A stretch of 30,305 bases of DNA from CAZRAL01 sp964598005 (GCA_964598005.1 CAZRAL010000031.1:1-30305), one strand, 5' to 3'. Numbered from the stretch's first letter, positions 7,648-15,626 are shown. Notes: a model not told the origin generated them from the letters alone. Numbers and translations: made by a program.

Positions 7648-8156
7648 GGGAACCTCTGATTAAGCCCTCCATGAGCCGCGTATTGACAAGAATAGACCAG
7701 ATACAAGACATCGTAGTTGCCAACATTGGCAGGTCGAATCCATTGATACGAAGCCAAGGAGGCCCCGGCGTAGCGGAAGCCTTGCGCAGCACAGGCCGCG
7801 AAGCCGGGGCCATCGCCTTGCCTTTCGGGTCGCATCCCAAGGCGCTGAGTCCTCAGCGCCTTGGGAACCTGCTCCGCCTGCGGCAAAGCACGCCGAAGAT
7901 GGATTATTCTTGTCAAAACCCGCATGGGGTACCGCAAGGGTTTCGTAGTTGTCAAATGCGCGGGCGGCCTGCTGTGTTGCGGTGCTTGCGAAGGGTACGC
8001 CATAGCGAAGAGCAGGGCCCCGGCTTTGCCGGGATGCGACGCGGAGCAAGCCCCAGTGGCCCGCCTTCACGGCTGGGCTTCGCCACGCTGTCGTGTCCAG
8101 CGGGCCATCCCGCAAAACCCAGCGTGCGACCATGCGGGACTTAATCAGAGGTTCCC
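7648..8156. mobile_element. 509-bp palindrome-rich element with 17-bp perfect terminal inverted repeats (MITE-like)
   Basis: GGGAACCTCTGATTAAG at 7648-7664 is mirrored exactly at 8140-8156. Inside are nested hairpins. GGCCCCGGC/GCCGGGGCC pairs at 7761-7769 with 7803-7811, and an extra GCGG/CCGC pair lies within. A 14-bp-arm palindrome occupies 7836-7865 (CCCAAGGCGCTGAG, two bases, then its complement), and CCCGGC TTT GCCGGG occupies 8019-8033. Frames are open on both strands but look like composition artefacts, and no transposase is encoded. No clear target duplication is visible. It occupies the whole space between the divergent methyltransferase and gloB genes and ends at the gloB start codon. 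Confidence 0.75.
7836..7865. repeat. Near-perfect 30-bp palindrome inside the 509-bp element
   Basis: The arms at 7836-7849 and 7852-7865 are exact reverse complements around a TC centre. As DNA it could extrude a cruciform. As RNA it would make a very stable hairpin, without a T-tract to act as a standard terminator. Confidence 0.85.
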
Positions 8157-8939
8157 TTGCTGTACGTCCATCCCGTTCCCACTTTTACCGATAATTATGT
8201 ATGGGTACTGCACAACGACACGCATGCCATTGCTGTTGATCCCGGCGAGGCGTTGCCTGTCGCCGCATATCTGGCTGCTCAGCGACTGACGCTCACCGCG
8301 ATCTTGACGACGCATCATCACGCCGATCATGTCGGTGGCGTGGTCGATCTGCTGAAGTTATGGCCGGGTAAAAACAATATTCCCGTATATGGTCCTGCTC
8401 GCGAACGCATCCCGGCACGGACGCATGGCTTGCGCGAAGGAGAAAAAATCCGCTTGCCTGAGCCTGAATTGACGCTGGATATCCTCGATGTACCCGGACA
8501 TACAGCGGGCCATATCGCTTATCTGGGGCAAGGTATGTTGTTTTGCGGCGACACTTTATTCGGCTGCGGTTGCGGGCGCTTGTTCGAGGGCACCGCAGCA
8601 CAAATGAGCGCCTCACTTGCAAAATTAGCTGCTTTGCCAGGAAACACCCGGGTTTACTGTGCGCACGAATACACGCTTTCCAATATCCGCTTTGCTGAAG
8701 TAGTGGAGCCTGATAACCCCGCGCTCAAGCAGCGCAAAATCGCCGATGCGCATGCGCGTGAGCAAGGTCTGCCTACGCTGCCTTCAACCATTGCCCTCGA
8801 GTGTGCCACTAATCCCTTTTTACGCTGTGCACAGACAACAGTCAACACGGCAGCCTGTCGCTATGCGGGAAACGCACTCCATTTGCTGGAAGAAATTTTT
8901 GCCGCCCTTCGCGACTGGAAAGACCATTTCAAAACATGA
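8157..8939 (+). CDS. gloB: Hydroxyacylglutathione hydrolase (glyoxalase II)
   Basis: A 260-residue metallo-beta-lactamase-fold enzyme that hydrolyses S-lactoylglutathione to lactate and glutathione, completing methylglyoxal detoxification. The binuclear metal site is THHHADH (residues 52-58), followed by VPGHTAGH, CGDTLFGCGCGRLFEG and CAHEYT. The C-terminal glutathione-binding segment (NPFLRC...) is present. The N-terminus (YVHPVPTFTDNYVWVL) aligns with normal family starts, so TTG 8157 is the likely start. The preceding AGAGG (8147-8151) is part of the inserted element's terminal repeat. The next gene overlaps by ATGA. Confidence 0.95.
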   Translation: MLYVHPVPTFTDNYVWVLHNDTHAIAVDPGEALPVAAYLAAQRLTLTAILTTHHHADHVGGVVDLLKLWPGKNNIPVYGPARERIPARTHGLREGEKIRLPEPELTLDILDVPGHTAGHIAYLGQGMLFCGDTLFGCGCGRLFEGTAAQMSASLAKLAALPGNTRVYCAHEYTLSNIRFAEVVEPDNPALKQRKIADAHAREQGLPTLPSTIALECATNPFLRCAQTTVNTAACRYAGNALHLLEEIFAALRDWKDHFKT

Positions 8940-9424
8940 ATGAGCATTTCTCCATCCGTCCCGCACTGCCTGCGGACATACCGGTGATTTTCAACCTGAT
9001 CCAGCAACTGGCGGAATACGAAAAACTGAGCGACATGGTATCGGGCACCGAGGCCATGCTGGCCAATGCCTTGTTTGGCGCATCGCGCAGCGCAGAATGC
9101 CTTGTCGCTCGTGAGCAAGACATACCCATTGGCTTCGCGTTGTACTTCACAACTTTCTCCACATTTTTGTGCAGGCCAGGTTTATATTTGGAAGATTTAT
9201 TTGTCATTCCCGCGGCGCGCGGCAAGGGCTACGGGAAAGCGCTGCTGAAATACCTCGCCAAACTGGCGCTGGATAGAGACTGCGGGCGCATGGAGTGGCG
9301 CGTGCTGGACTGGAACGAACCTTCCATCCGCTTTTATCGTTCGCTAGGGGCCTGTATCATGCCCGAGTGGCAATTGGTGCGTATGACTGCCGCAGAAATG
9401 GCTGCGCTTGCAAATAATTTTTAA
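8936..9424 (+). CDS. GNAT-family N-acetyltransferase (diamine/spermidine acetyltransferase-like)
   Basis: A 162-residue acetyl-CoA-dependent acetyltransferase. The order SIRPALPADIP (beta1), YLEDLFVIPAARGKGYGKALL (motif A with the R-G-x-G-x-G/A acetyl-CoA loop) and NEPSIRFYRSLGA (motif B) is classic GNAT. The FYRSLGA block and LEDLFV strand resemble the SSAT/thialysine acetyltransferase branch, so a small amine is a reasonable substrate guess, but this is inference. It is coupled to gloB by a 4-bp overlap. Confidence 0.88.
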   Translation: MNEHFSIRPALPADIPVIFNLIQQLAEYEKLSDMVSGTEAMLANALFGASRSAECLVAREQDIPIGFALYFTTFSTFLCRPGLYLEDLFVIPAARGKGYGKALLKYLAKLALDRDCGRMEWRVLDWNEPSIRFYRSLGACIMPEWQLVRMTAAEMAALANNF

Positions 9425-9444
9425 TCCACCTCACTGACATCGCC

Positions 9445-10920
9445 ATGACCACTACCCATTCCACTCCCTCGCCCGAAGCCAAACCGGAACCCAAAGACCA
9501 TATCGTCGTCACCAGCCACAAAATAAAACTGAGCAACAAAGCCCTGGCCTACACGGCCACCTGCGGCACGATGGTATTAAAAGAAGAGCATGAAAAAGAC
9601 GGCGAGGCCAAAGGCGAAAAACCGCGCGCAATCCTGTTCTTCGTCGCCTATACGCTCGATGGAGTCACCGCCCTTGCCAACCGCCCGCTCACCTTCTCCT
9701 TTAATGGTGGCCCTGGTTCCAGTTCGGTATGGTTGCATTTGGGTCTGGCCGGACCCAAGCGCGTTGTAACGAACGAAATGGGCCAGCCTGGTGCGCCACC
9801 TTATGCACTCACCGACAATGAATTTACTTTACTGGAAAAAAGCGATCTGGTTTTTATCGACCCTGTTGGTACCGGTTACAGTCGCATGCTCGATGGGGAA
9901 AAAGTAAAGGAATTTCACGACTATAAGCGCGATCTGGATAGCGTGGGCGAATTTATTCGCCTTTACACCACCCGTAACCGGCGCTGGGGAAGCCCCAAAT
10001 ACATCATCGGCGAATCGTATGGCACCACCCGTGCGGCAGGATTAGCCGGATTGCTGCAGGAAAAATATGGCATGTATCTGAATGGGCTGATGCTGATTTC
10101 CTGCGCGCTCGATTTCCAGCTGATCCGCTTCGATACCGGTAACGACTTGCCCCCTGTGCTTTACCTTCCCACCTATGCCGCCACAGCGTGGTATCACCAG
10201 CGCCTCAGCGCGACCGAACAGAAAAAGCCCTTGCACACCTTGCTCGACGAAGTCGAGACTTTTGCCGCTGGCGAATATGCGACGGCTTTGTTCCAGGGGC
10301 GCGCCCTGAGTAAAACGGATGAAAGCAGGGTTGTGGAAAAATTGTCCCGCTATACCGGGCTCACTACAGAATATCTACGCGCCACACGGTTACGCATCGA
10401 TATCCAGCGTTTCTGCAAAGAATTGCTGCGTAGCAATGGAAAAACCGTGGGCCGCCTCGACAGCCGCTTCACCGGTACAGAACGCGATAGTGCCGGCGAA
10501 AAATTCGAATTCGACCCTTCTTATGCTGCCATTTTGGGCGCCTACAGCACCTGCTTCAATCAATATGTGCGCGGCGACCTCAACTTTGAAACGGACCGGC
10601 CCTATCACACGTTGGCCAGTTTATACATGCACTGGGGTTGGAACGATTTCACCAATCGTTATGTAAGTGTTTCCGATACGCTGAGGCAGGCCATCGCGAC
10701 GAATCCGCACCTGCGGGTATTTGTAGCCAATGGTTACTATGACTTCGCCACTCCGCACTTTGCTAGTGATTACAGCTTCAATCACTTGGCGATAAACCCA
10801 GTCCAAGCCGCCAACATCCAGACCCATTACTACGAAGCCGGGCATATGATGTATGTGCACCAGCCTTCATTGAAGGCATTGGCTACGGCTTTAAAGCAAT
10901 TTATCGCGCCGCGAAAATAA
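9445..10920 (+). CDS. Serine carboxypeptidase-like protein (peptidase family S10)
   Basis: A 491-residue alpha/beta-hydrolase of family S10, which removes C-terminal residues from peptides. The oxyanion region is FNGGPGSSS, and the catalytic triad is visible as Ser191 (GESYG), Asp433 (GYYDFATP) and His467 (EAGHMMY). Length is normal for bacterial members. The N-terminus is polar and has no signal peptide, whereas many relatives are exported, so this copy is probably cytoplasmic unless the start is misplaced. No upstream start would add a hydrophobic segment. It follows the GNAT gene by 20 bp and likely shares its transcript. Confidence 0.9.
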   Translation: MTTTHSTPSPEAKPEPKDHIVVTSHKIKLSNKALAYTATCGTMVLKEEHEKDGEAKGEKPRAILFFVAYTLDGVTALANRPLTFSFNGGPGSSSVWLHLGLAGPKRVVTNEMGQPGAPPYALTDNEFTLLEKSDLVFIDPVGTGYSRMLDGEKVKEFHDYKRDLDSVGEFIRLYTTRNRRWGSPKYIIGESYGTTRAAGLAGLLQEKYGMYLNGLMLISCALDFQLIRFDTGNDLPPVLYLPTYAATAWYHQRLSATEQKKPLHTLLDEVETFAAGEYATALFQGRALSKTDESRVVEKLSRYTGLTTEYLRATRLRIDIQRFCKELLRSNGKTVGRLDSRFTGTERDSAGEKFEFDPSYAAILGAYSTCFNQYVRGDLNFETDRPYHTLASLYMHWGWNDFTNRYVSVSDTLRQAIATNPHLRVFVANGYYDFATPHFASDYSFNHLAINPVQAANIQTHYYEAGHMMYVHQPSLKALATALKQFIAPRK

Positions 10921-10930
10921 TATCAATTAA

Positions 10931-10941
10931 GGAACCTCTGA
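10931..10941. repeat. Solo terminus of the GGGAACCTCTGATTAAG repeat family
   Basis: GGAACCTCTGA lies between the S10 peptidase and gap genes and matches the first bases of the 509-bp element's terminus. No partner terminus is seen nearby, so it is a remnant or a chance match. Confidence 0.4.
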
Positions 10942-11002
10942 CAGGGGGAGGCTGATACGGTAAAATTTGCAGTTCCTTTCAATCGCATTCAGGATCACGA
11001 CA

Positions 11003-12016
11003 ATGACCACTCGCGTCGCCATCAATGGCTATGGCCGTATCGGCCGCAATATCCTCCGCGCTCACTATGAGGGCGGCAAAAAACATGACCTTCAGATCGT
11101 TGCCATTAACGATCTCGGCAATGCCGAGAGCAATGCGCATTTAACGCGCTACGATACGGCACACGGCAAATTTTCCGGAACAGTCGCAGTCGAGGGCGAC
11201 TTCATGAGTGTCAATGGCGATAAAATTCGTGTCTTCGCCCAACGCGACCCGGCGCAGATTCCGTGGGGAGAATACAATGTCGATGTGGTGCTGGAATGTA
11301 CCGGTTTTTTTACCACCAAGGAAAAGGCTGCCGCGCACTTGAAAGGCGGGGCCAAAAAAGTGATTATTTCCGCCCCCGGCGGAAAAGATGTGGATGCCAC
11401 GGTGGTGTTTGGCGTCAATCAGCACACTTTAAAGTCCAGCCATACGGTGATTTCCAACGCCAGCTGTACAACCAATTGCCTGGCGCCGCTGGCCAAACCC
11501 CTGCATGACAGCATTGGGATCGTCAATGGTTTGATGACCACCATCCACGCGTATACCAACGATCAGGTATTGACCGATGTGATGCACGAAGACTTGCGCC
11601 GGGCGCGCTCAGCCACCATGTCGATGATCCCGACCAAAACCGGGGCCGCCTCTGCAGTGGGGCTGGTATTACCGGAGTTGAATGGCAAGCTCGACGGGTA
11701 TGCAATTCGTGTGCCGACGATCAATGTTTCCATTGTCGATCTGTCGTTTATCGCCGCGCGCGACACCAGGGTCGAAGAAGTCAACGCCATCATGAAAAAG
11801 GCCAGTGAACAAGCGGCAATGAAAGGGATTTTGGGTTACAGCACCGCGCCGCTGGTGTCGGTGGATTTCAATCACGACGCCCATTCCTCCACGTTTGATG
11901 CGACGCTCACCAAGGTATCGGGCCGACTGGTCAAAGTTTCCTCGTGGTACGACAACGAATGGGGATTCTCGAACCGTATGCTGGATACCACGGTGGCCTT
12001 CATGGCGGCCAAATAG
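11003..12016 (+). CDS. gap: Glyceraldehyde-3-phosphate dehydrogenase
   Basis: A 337-residue glycolytic/gluconeogenic enzyme that oxidises and phosphorylates glyceraldehyde 3-phosphate. The Rossmann NAD site is INGYGRIGRN (residues 7-16), the catalytic Cys155 sits in SNASCTTNCLAP, the activating His182 in TIHAYTNDQ, and the C-terminal WYDNEWGFSNRM is canonical. ATG 11003 fits family N-termini. The frame is open 36 bp further upstream from a TTG, but that would add a non-homologous tail. It heads the gap...pgk...pyk block, which is typical of betaproteobacteria although unrelated genes are interposed here. Confidence 0.98.
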   Translation: MTTRVAINGYGRIGRNILRAHYEGGKKHDLQIVAINDLGNAESNAHLTRYDTAHGKFSGTVAVEGDFMSVNGDKIRVFAQRDPAQIPWGEYNVDVVLECTGFFTTKEKAAAHLKGGAKKVIISAPGGKDVDATVVFGVNQHTLKSSHTVISNASCTTNCLAPLAKPLHDSIGIVNGLMTTIHAYTNDQVLTDVMHEDLRRARSATMSMIPTKTGAASAVGLVLPELNGKLDGYAIRVPTINVSIVDLSFIAARDTRVEEVNAIMKKASEQAAMKGILGYSTAPLVSVDFNHDAHSSTFDATLTKVSGRLVKVSSWYDNEWGFSNRMLDTTVAFMAAK

Positions 12017-12042
12017 TCCAGCGAGCGGGGACGGTGCGCGTG

Positions 12043-12390
12043 ATGTCCACAACCATGGCCTGGCTGGTGTTGCTGATGGCCGGTGTATTTGAAGTGGTAT
12101 GGGCCGTCGGCCTCAAGTACGCGGAGGGATTCACCAAACCGCTGGCGAGCACGGTGACAGTCATTGGCATGGTCGTCAGCGTCGGGCTGCTGTCGATTGC
12201 GCTGAAGTCGATTCCGCTGGGCACAGGTTATGCGGTGTGGACGGGGATCGGCGCGGTCGGCACCGCCCTTGCCGGCATGATGCTATTTGGTGAATCGCGC
12301 GCAACGATGCGGCTGGTGTGCATGGCCATGATCGTGGCCGGCATCGTTGGCCTCAAGCTGTTCTCTGAAACAACCGGGAGCAACGCATGA
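12043..12390 (+). CDS. sugE: Small multidrug resistance family transporter, Gdx/SugE type (probable guanidinium exporter)
   Basis: A 115-residue protein with four transmembrane helices. The family's essential Glu lies in AGVFEVVWAVGLKY, and the following GLKYAEGFTKP matches the SugE/Gdx signature rather than that of EmrE. Gdx proteins form dual-topology dimers that exchange guanidinium for protons; assignment of the substrate here is by subfamily. ATG 12043 is chosen, with GTG 12040 as an alternative. It lies 26 bp after gap and overlaps the next gene by ATGA. No guanidine riboswitch is evident, since it rides in the gap transcript. Confidence 0.85.
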   Translation: MSTTMAWLVLLMAGVFEVVWAVGLKYAEGFTKPLASTVTVIGMVVSVGLLSIALKSIPLGTGYAVWTGIGAVGTALAGMMLFGESRATMRLVCMAMIVAGIVGLKLFSETTGSNA

Positions 12391-12629
12391 ATAATCCCTT
12401 CACCGCTCACCCTCATACCGTCAATGAAACTTACGGCGAGCATTTTGTATTCGCGCTGAAATTCGGCTGCAAAATGACGCTGGGGGGCGTGGCCGCGCTG
12501 ATTCATGCGGTATTTCCTTTTTTGTTTGTGACCACGGCGGGTCGGCTGACTGACGAGTTGCAGGCTATGCGCCTGCAGTCACCGGGAAGGCTGAAACAAA
12601 TACAGGCACAGCGACACGACCTTGCATGA
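12387..12629 (+). CDS. DUF6356 family small membrane protein
   Basis: An 80-residue protein with the recognisable pattern HPxTVNETYxEHFxFAxxFG near the N-terminus. It is followed by one hydrophobic helix (MTLGGVAALIHAVFPFLFV) and a short charged tail. I recall this pattern from DUF6356 proteins, whose function is unknown. It is coupled to the SugE-type gene by a 4-bp overlap and precedes the insert-bearing lipoprotein gene. Confidence 0.7.
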   Translation: MNNPFTAHPHTVNETYGEHFVFALKFGCKMTLGGVAALIHAVFPFLFVTTAGRLTDELQAMRLQSPGRLKQIQAQRHDLA

Positions 12630-12654
12630 ATTGAAAAATTTTCAGGACGCTACC

Positions 12655-13323
12655 ATGATGCGAATGACTTCTTCTCTTAGGACTTACGCAAAATTGTTCC
12701 AGCAAGGCGCAGCGACGCAGGCAGTACAAGTTGTACGACCAGGCGCTGCAACACAGCTGGGGCGGTTTTGCGTAAGTCCTGCTCTATCACCGGGCGCCAA
12801 GGCGGCTGCCTGTTTGATATTGCTTCTCCTGAGCGGTTGCGAAAAAGCAACCGACCCCGGTGCAAACAAGGGGGCAACCACCCCCACCACGCTACAGCAG
12901 GAGAATCAGGCTATTGCTGAACGTCTGGCCGAGCAAAAAGCCGCCCTCGATTCATCGACTCAGCGCGAGCGTGCCCTGGCCGAACGCAAGCAGCACATCG
13001 ATTCGCTGCATGACATCAGTAAACGCTGGGTAGAAGCGGTGGGGTTGGCTGGGCGCACAGGCCGGAGTGATTTGGCAGGGCCCATTGCCAAAATGGAAGC
13101 CATCAAGAGTGAATTGGAGGGGCTTGCCATGGACACTTGTGCCAGTGAAGGGCGCAGCTTGCTGCTTTCCGCAATCAATACAGGACTTGAGGCGTATAAA
13201 CAATTTCAGCAGCAAACCGGCGCCGCCAACGAGGCGCTGGTTGAAAAACTGGGTGAATCCAGCAAGCTGGTTGCAGATTCACAGCAAGCCTTGAATGCCT
13301 GCGCTGCACAATCCATTTCATGA
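12655..13323 (+). CDS. Putative coiled-coil lipoprotein with a repeat-derived insertion in its signal peptide
   Basis: The lipobox LLSGC places the acylated Cys at residue 62 of the ATG 12655 product. The mature part is alpha-helical and Q/E/A-rich (residues about 75-220), with heptad-like stretches and a late pair of cysteines. ATG 12655 has AGGA at 12644-12647. Residues about 9-42 are encoded by a 102-bp palindromic repeat (12679-12780). Its length is a multiple of three and its frame is open, so reading continues into the hydrophobic core ACLILLLLSGC. Without it the precursor would have an ordinary short signal peptide, with the Cys near residue 26-28. Family unknown. Export with the longer n-region is plausible but unproven. 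Confidence 0.75.
   Translation: MMRMTSSLRTYAKLFQQGAATQAVQVVRPGAATQLGRFCVSPALSPGAKAAACLILLLLSGCEKATDPGANKGATTPTTLQQENQAIAERLAEQKAALDSSTQRERALAERKQHIDSLHDISKRWVEAVGLAGRTGRSDLAGPIAKMEAIKSELEGLAMDTCASEGRSLLLSAINTGLEAYKQFQQQTGAANEALVEKLGESSKLVADSQQALNACAAQSIS
12679..12780. repeat. AGGACTTACGCAAAA-type palindromic repeat, copy 1 (inside a coding region)
   Basis: AGGACTTACGCAAAA (12679-12693) is exactly mirrored at 12766-12780. The interior matches the reverse complement of copy 2 at 13327-13433 along most of its length, including AATTGTTCCAGCAAGGCGCA and a GTACAA...GTACGAC core. CTCT occurs just outside both ends (12674-12677 and 12782-12785), a possible partial target duplication. Confidence 0.85.
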
Positions 13324-13326
13324 AAT

Positions 13327-13433
13327 CAGGGCTTGCGCAAAACCGCCCCACCAGCCGCGTTGCTGCACCTAGTCGTACGATTTGTACTGCCTGCGCCGCT
13401 GCGCCTTGCTGGAACAATTTTGCGTAAGCCCTG
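13327..13433. repeat. AGGGCTTGCGCAAAA-type palindromic repeat, copy 2 (inverted relative to copy 1)
   Basis: CAGGGCTTGCGCAAAA at the left end pairs with TTTTGCGTAAGCCCTG at the right with one mismatch. GAAAT flanks both ends (13322-13326 and 13434-13438), consistent with a 5-bp target duplication. It lies between the lipoprotein stop and the pgk start, so it is transcribed into the leader of pgk if the block is an operon. Confidence 0.85.
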
Positions 13434-13456
13434 GAAATAAAGTACGACCAAAAACC

Positions 13457-14641
13457 ATGTTTAATTTCAAACGCCTTGCCGATCTTGATCTTCGCAACCA
13501 GCGCGTATTCATTCGCGCCGACCTCAATGTGCCACAGGACGATAACGGCCAGATTACCGACGATACCCGCATCCGCGCATCGGTTCCCGCCATTGAAATG
13601 GCGCTGAATAGCGGAGCAGCCGTCATGGTGGCCTCGCATCTGGGTCGGCCCACCGAAGGCGAATACAAAGCGGAGGATTCGCTGGCGCCGGTCGCCAAAC
13701 GGCTCGGTGAATTATTAAAGCGCGATGTTGCGCTTAAGCAAAACTGGTTGGAGGGCGTGGACGTGGCGCCGGGCCAGGTGGTGTTACTGGAAAACTGCCG
13801 CTTTAACAAAGGGGAAAAAAAGAATGATGATGCGTTGGCCCGGAAAATGGCCGCGCTCTGCGATATCTATGTGAACGATGCCTTTGGCACCGCGCATCGT
13901 GCTGAAGCCACCACCTATGGCCTCGCCCAATTTGCCAAAGTAGCGTGTGCCGGGCCGCTGTTGGCAGCGGAACTTGATGCATTGGGCAGTGCGCTGCTCA
14001 AGCCGCAACGCCCGCTGGTGGCCATTGTGGCGGGTTCCAAGGTTTCCACCAAGCTGACGATTCTGAAATCGCTGGCGCAAAAAGTCGATCAATTGGTGGT
14101 CGGCGGCGGGATTGCCAATACCTTTTTGCTGGCGCAAGGATTCCCGATTGGAAAATCACTGGCGGAACCAGATTTGGTTGAAGAAGCGCGCACCATCATC
14201 GACATGATGGCCGCACGCGGTGCAGCCGTACCGATCCCCGTCGACGTCATCTGCGGCAAAGCATTTGCTGCATCGACTCCCGCAGTCACCAAAGCGGTTC
14301 AGGACGTAAGCGAGGACGACATGATTTTCGACATCGGCCCGCAAACCGCGCAGATGTTGGCGGCGCTGATGAAAAACGCCGGCACGATTGTGTGGAATGG
14401 GCCATTAGGCGTATTTGAATTCGATCAGTTCAGCCAGGGTACCGAAACGGTGGCGCGGGCGATTGCGGCTTCCTCAGCGTTCTCGATTGCAGGCGGTGGC
14501 GATACGCTGGCGGCCATTGCCAAGTATGGCATCGGCGAAAAAATATCTTATATCTCGACCGGAGGCGGCGCATTTCTGGAATTTCTCGAAGGTAAAAAAT
14601 TACCGGCAGTAGAAATTCTCGAATCGCGCGCGGCCCAATAA
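13457..14641 (+). CDS. pgk: Phosphoglycerate kinase
   Basis: A 394-residue glycolytic kinase that transfers phosphate between 1,3-bisphosphoglycerate and ADP. Signature regions are RADLNVP (residues 20-26), SHLGRPT, the substrate-binding ENCRF, GSKVSTK, GGGIANTFL, VWNGPLGVFE and the C-terminal STGGGAFLE nucleotide loop. ATG 13457 matches family starts. The frame is open further upstream, through repeat copy 2, but that sequence is not pgk. Its probable transcript partner gap is 1.4 kb upstream, with three interposed genes. Confidence 0.98.
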   Translation: MFNFKRLADLDLRNQRVFIRADLNVPQDDNGQITDDTRIRASVPAIEMALNSGAAVMVASHLGRPTEGEYKAEDSLAPVAKRLGELLKRDVALKQNWLEGVDVAPGQVVLLENCRFNKGEKKNDDALARKMAALCDIYVNDAFGTAHRAEATTYGLAQFAKVACAGPLLAAELDALGSALLKPQRPLVAIVAGSKVSTKLTILKSLAQKVDQLVVGGGIANTFLLAQGFPIGKSLAEPDLVEEARTIIDMMAARGAAVPIPVDVICGKAFAASTPAVTKAVQDVSEDDMIFDIGPQTAQMLAALMKNAGTIVWNGPLGVFEFDQFSQGTETVARAIAASSAFSIAGGGDTLAAIAKYGIGEKISYISTGGGAFLEFLEGKKLPAVEILESRAAQ

Positions 14642-14682
14642 ATATCGTGATGTATAAGGCAATGAGGGAGGAACCCGTAAAA

Positions 14683-15585
14683 ATGGACATATCGCGTACG
14701 CTGCAAATTCTGATCACTGGAATGGTTTTTCTTTTGGCCGCGTGTGGGTCGGAAGAAGGGGGAAGATTATCGCCCTCCGAAAAAGTACCGACAACAAGTC
14801 GGGGAGCGGCGTTGAAGGGAGAGCCGCCACCGCCGCCTCCGGCGAAAGAAAGACCGGAGCCAGTTGCAGAGGGAGCAACACGCGAGCCAACTCGGCGTTA
14901 CCGTGCCATCAAACAATTTTTGACCCTCGAGCTGGAACCCAATGTGGTCGAAAAAGCCTGGAAAAATGCACAGGAAGCCTGCCTGGCGCTTCCTGCGGGG
15001 CAATGCGAAATACTGCAATCGAACATGATGCGCGCTGACCGCGAATCGCCGCCAGATGCTGAAATGGATATTCGCATTGCGCCCGAACGCGCAGTTGCCT
15101 TTCGCAGCGGCGTGATGACCCATGGTGTATTGATCGACGAACGCACCGAATCCATCGATAAAACCGATGCCGTCATCGATACCGAAGCCCGGCTGAAAAA
15201 CATGGCGGCGTTGCGCGACCGACTACGCAGCATGCTTGCTACTCCCGGTGCCAAGTTGAAGGATTTGATCGAACTAGAGCGTGAATTAACCCGCGTGCAA
15301 TCGGATCTTGATTCGCTGACCACGGTACGCAAAACCCTGGCCAATGAAACCGAGAAAATTTTCATCCGCGTGCATTTTCGGGCGCGCCGTTCGCTGGCCG
15401 AAATGAACACCTTTCAGCCGGTCACAGAAGCCTTTGCGTCGATGGGCCGCACGTTCGCACATAGCCTATCGGCCGTTATCCTGTTTATTGCCGGGGCGTT
15501 ACCCTGGGTTTTCTTTTTGCCGTTATTGTTTTTCATCATACGCGCCATCTGGCGGCGGTTACGACGCAAACCGGCCTTAGTCTGA
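14683..15585 (+). CDS. DUF4349 domain lipoprotein
   Basis: A 300-residue envelope protein. A lipoprotein signal (FLLAACG) is followed by a proline-rich linker containing six consecutive prolines. The DUF4349 body has the characteristic DAVIDTEARLKNMAALRDRL coiled-coil segment with a conserved DLIELERELTRVQSDLD continuation, and the C-terminus holds a transmembrane helix pair and a basic tail (RRLRRKP). GAGGGAGG (14664-14671) precedes ATG 14683; earlier GTG/ATG codons at 14647/14650 are possible but less like a signal peptide. Function of the family is not established. It sits between pgk and pyk. Confidence 0.85.
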   Translation: MDISRTLQILITGMVFLLAACGSEEGGRLSPSEKVPTTSRGAALKGEPPPPPPAKERPEPVAEGATREPTRRYRAIKQFLTLELEPNVVEKAWKNAQEACLALPAGQCEILQSNMMRADRESPPDAEMDIRIAPERAVAFRSGVMTHGVLIDERTESIDKTDAVIDTEARLKNMAALRDRLRSMLATPGAKLKDLIELERELTRVQSDLDSLTTVRKTLANETEKIFIRVHFRARRSLAEMNTFQPVTEAFASMGRTFAHSLSAVILFIAGALPWVFFLPLLFFIIRAIWRRLRRKPALV

Positions 15586-15626
15586 ACAACGGCCTGAAAA
15601 TATTAACTCCATATCGAGAAAACAAC

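Noticed and set aside
7632..8289. Several overlapping open frames of 120-157 codons on both strands within the 509-bp element
   Set aside because: They are open in many frames at once because of GC-rich palindromic sequence, lack Shine-Dalgarno sites and cross the terminal repeats into gloB or the leader. They look like spurious frames often seen over repeats.
11944..12042. N-terminal extension of the SugE-type exporter into the end of gap
   Set aside because: It is a shadow of gap in another frame; the conserved exporter sequence begins at the Met at 12043.
13382..13456. Upstream start for pgk inside the palindromic repeat
   Set aside because: The segment is repeat sequence, and family alignment begins at MFNFKRL (13457).
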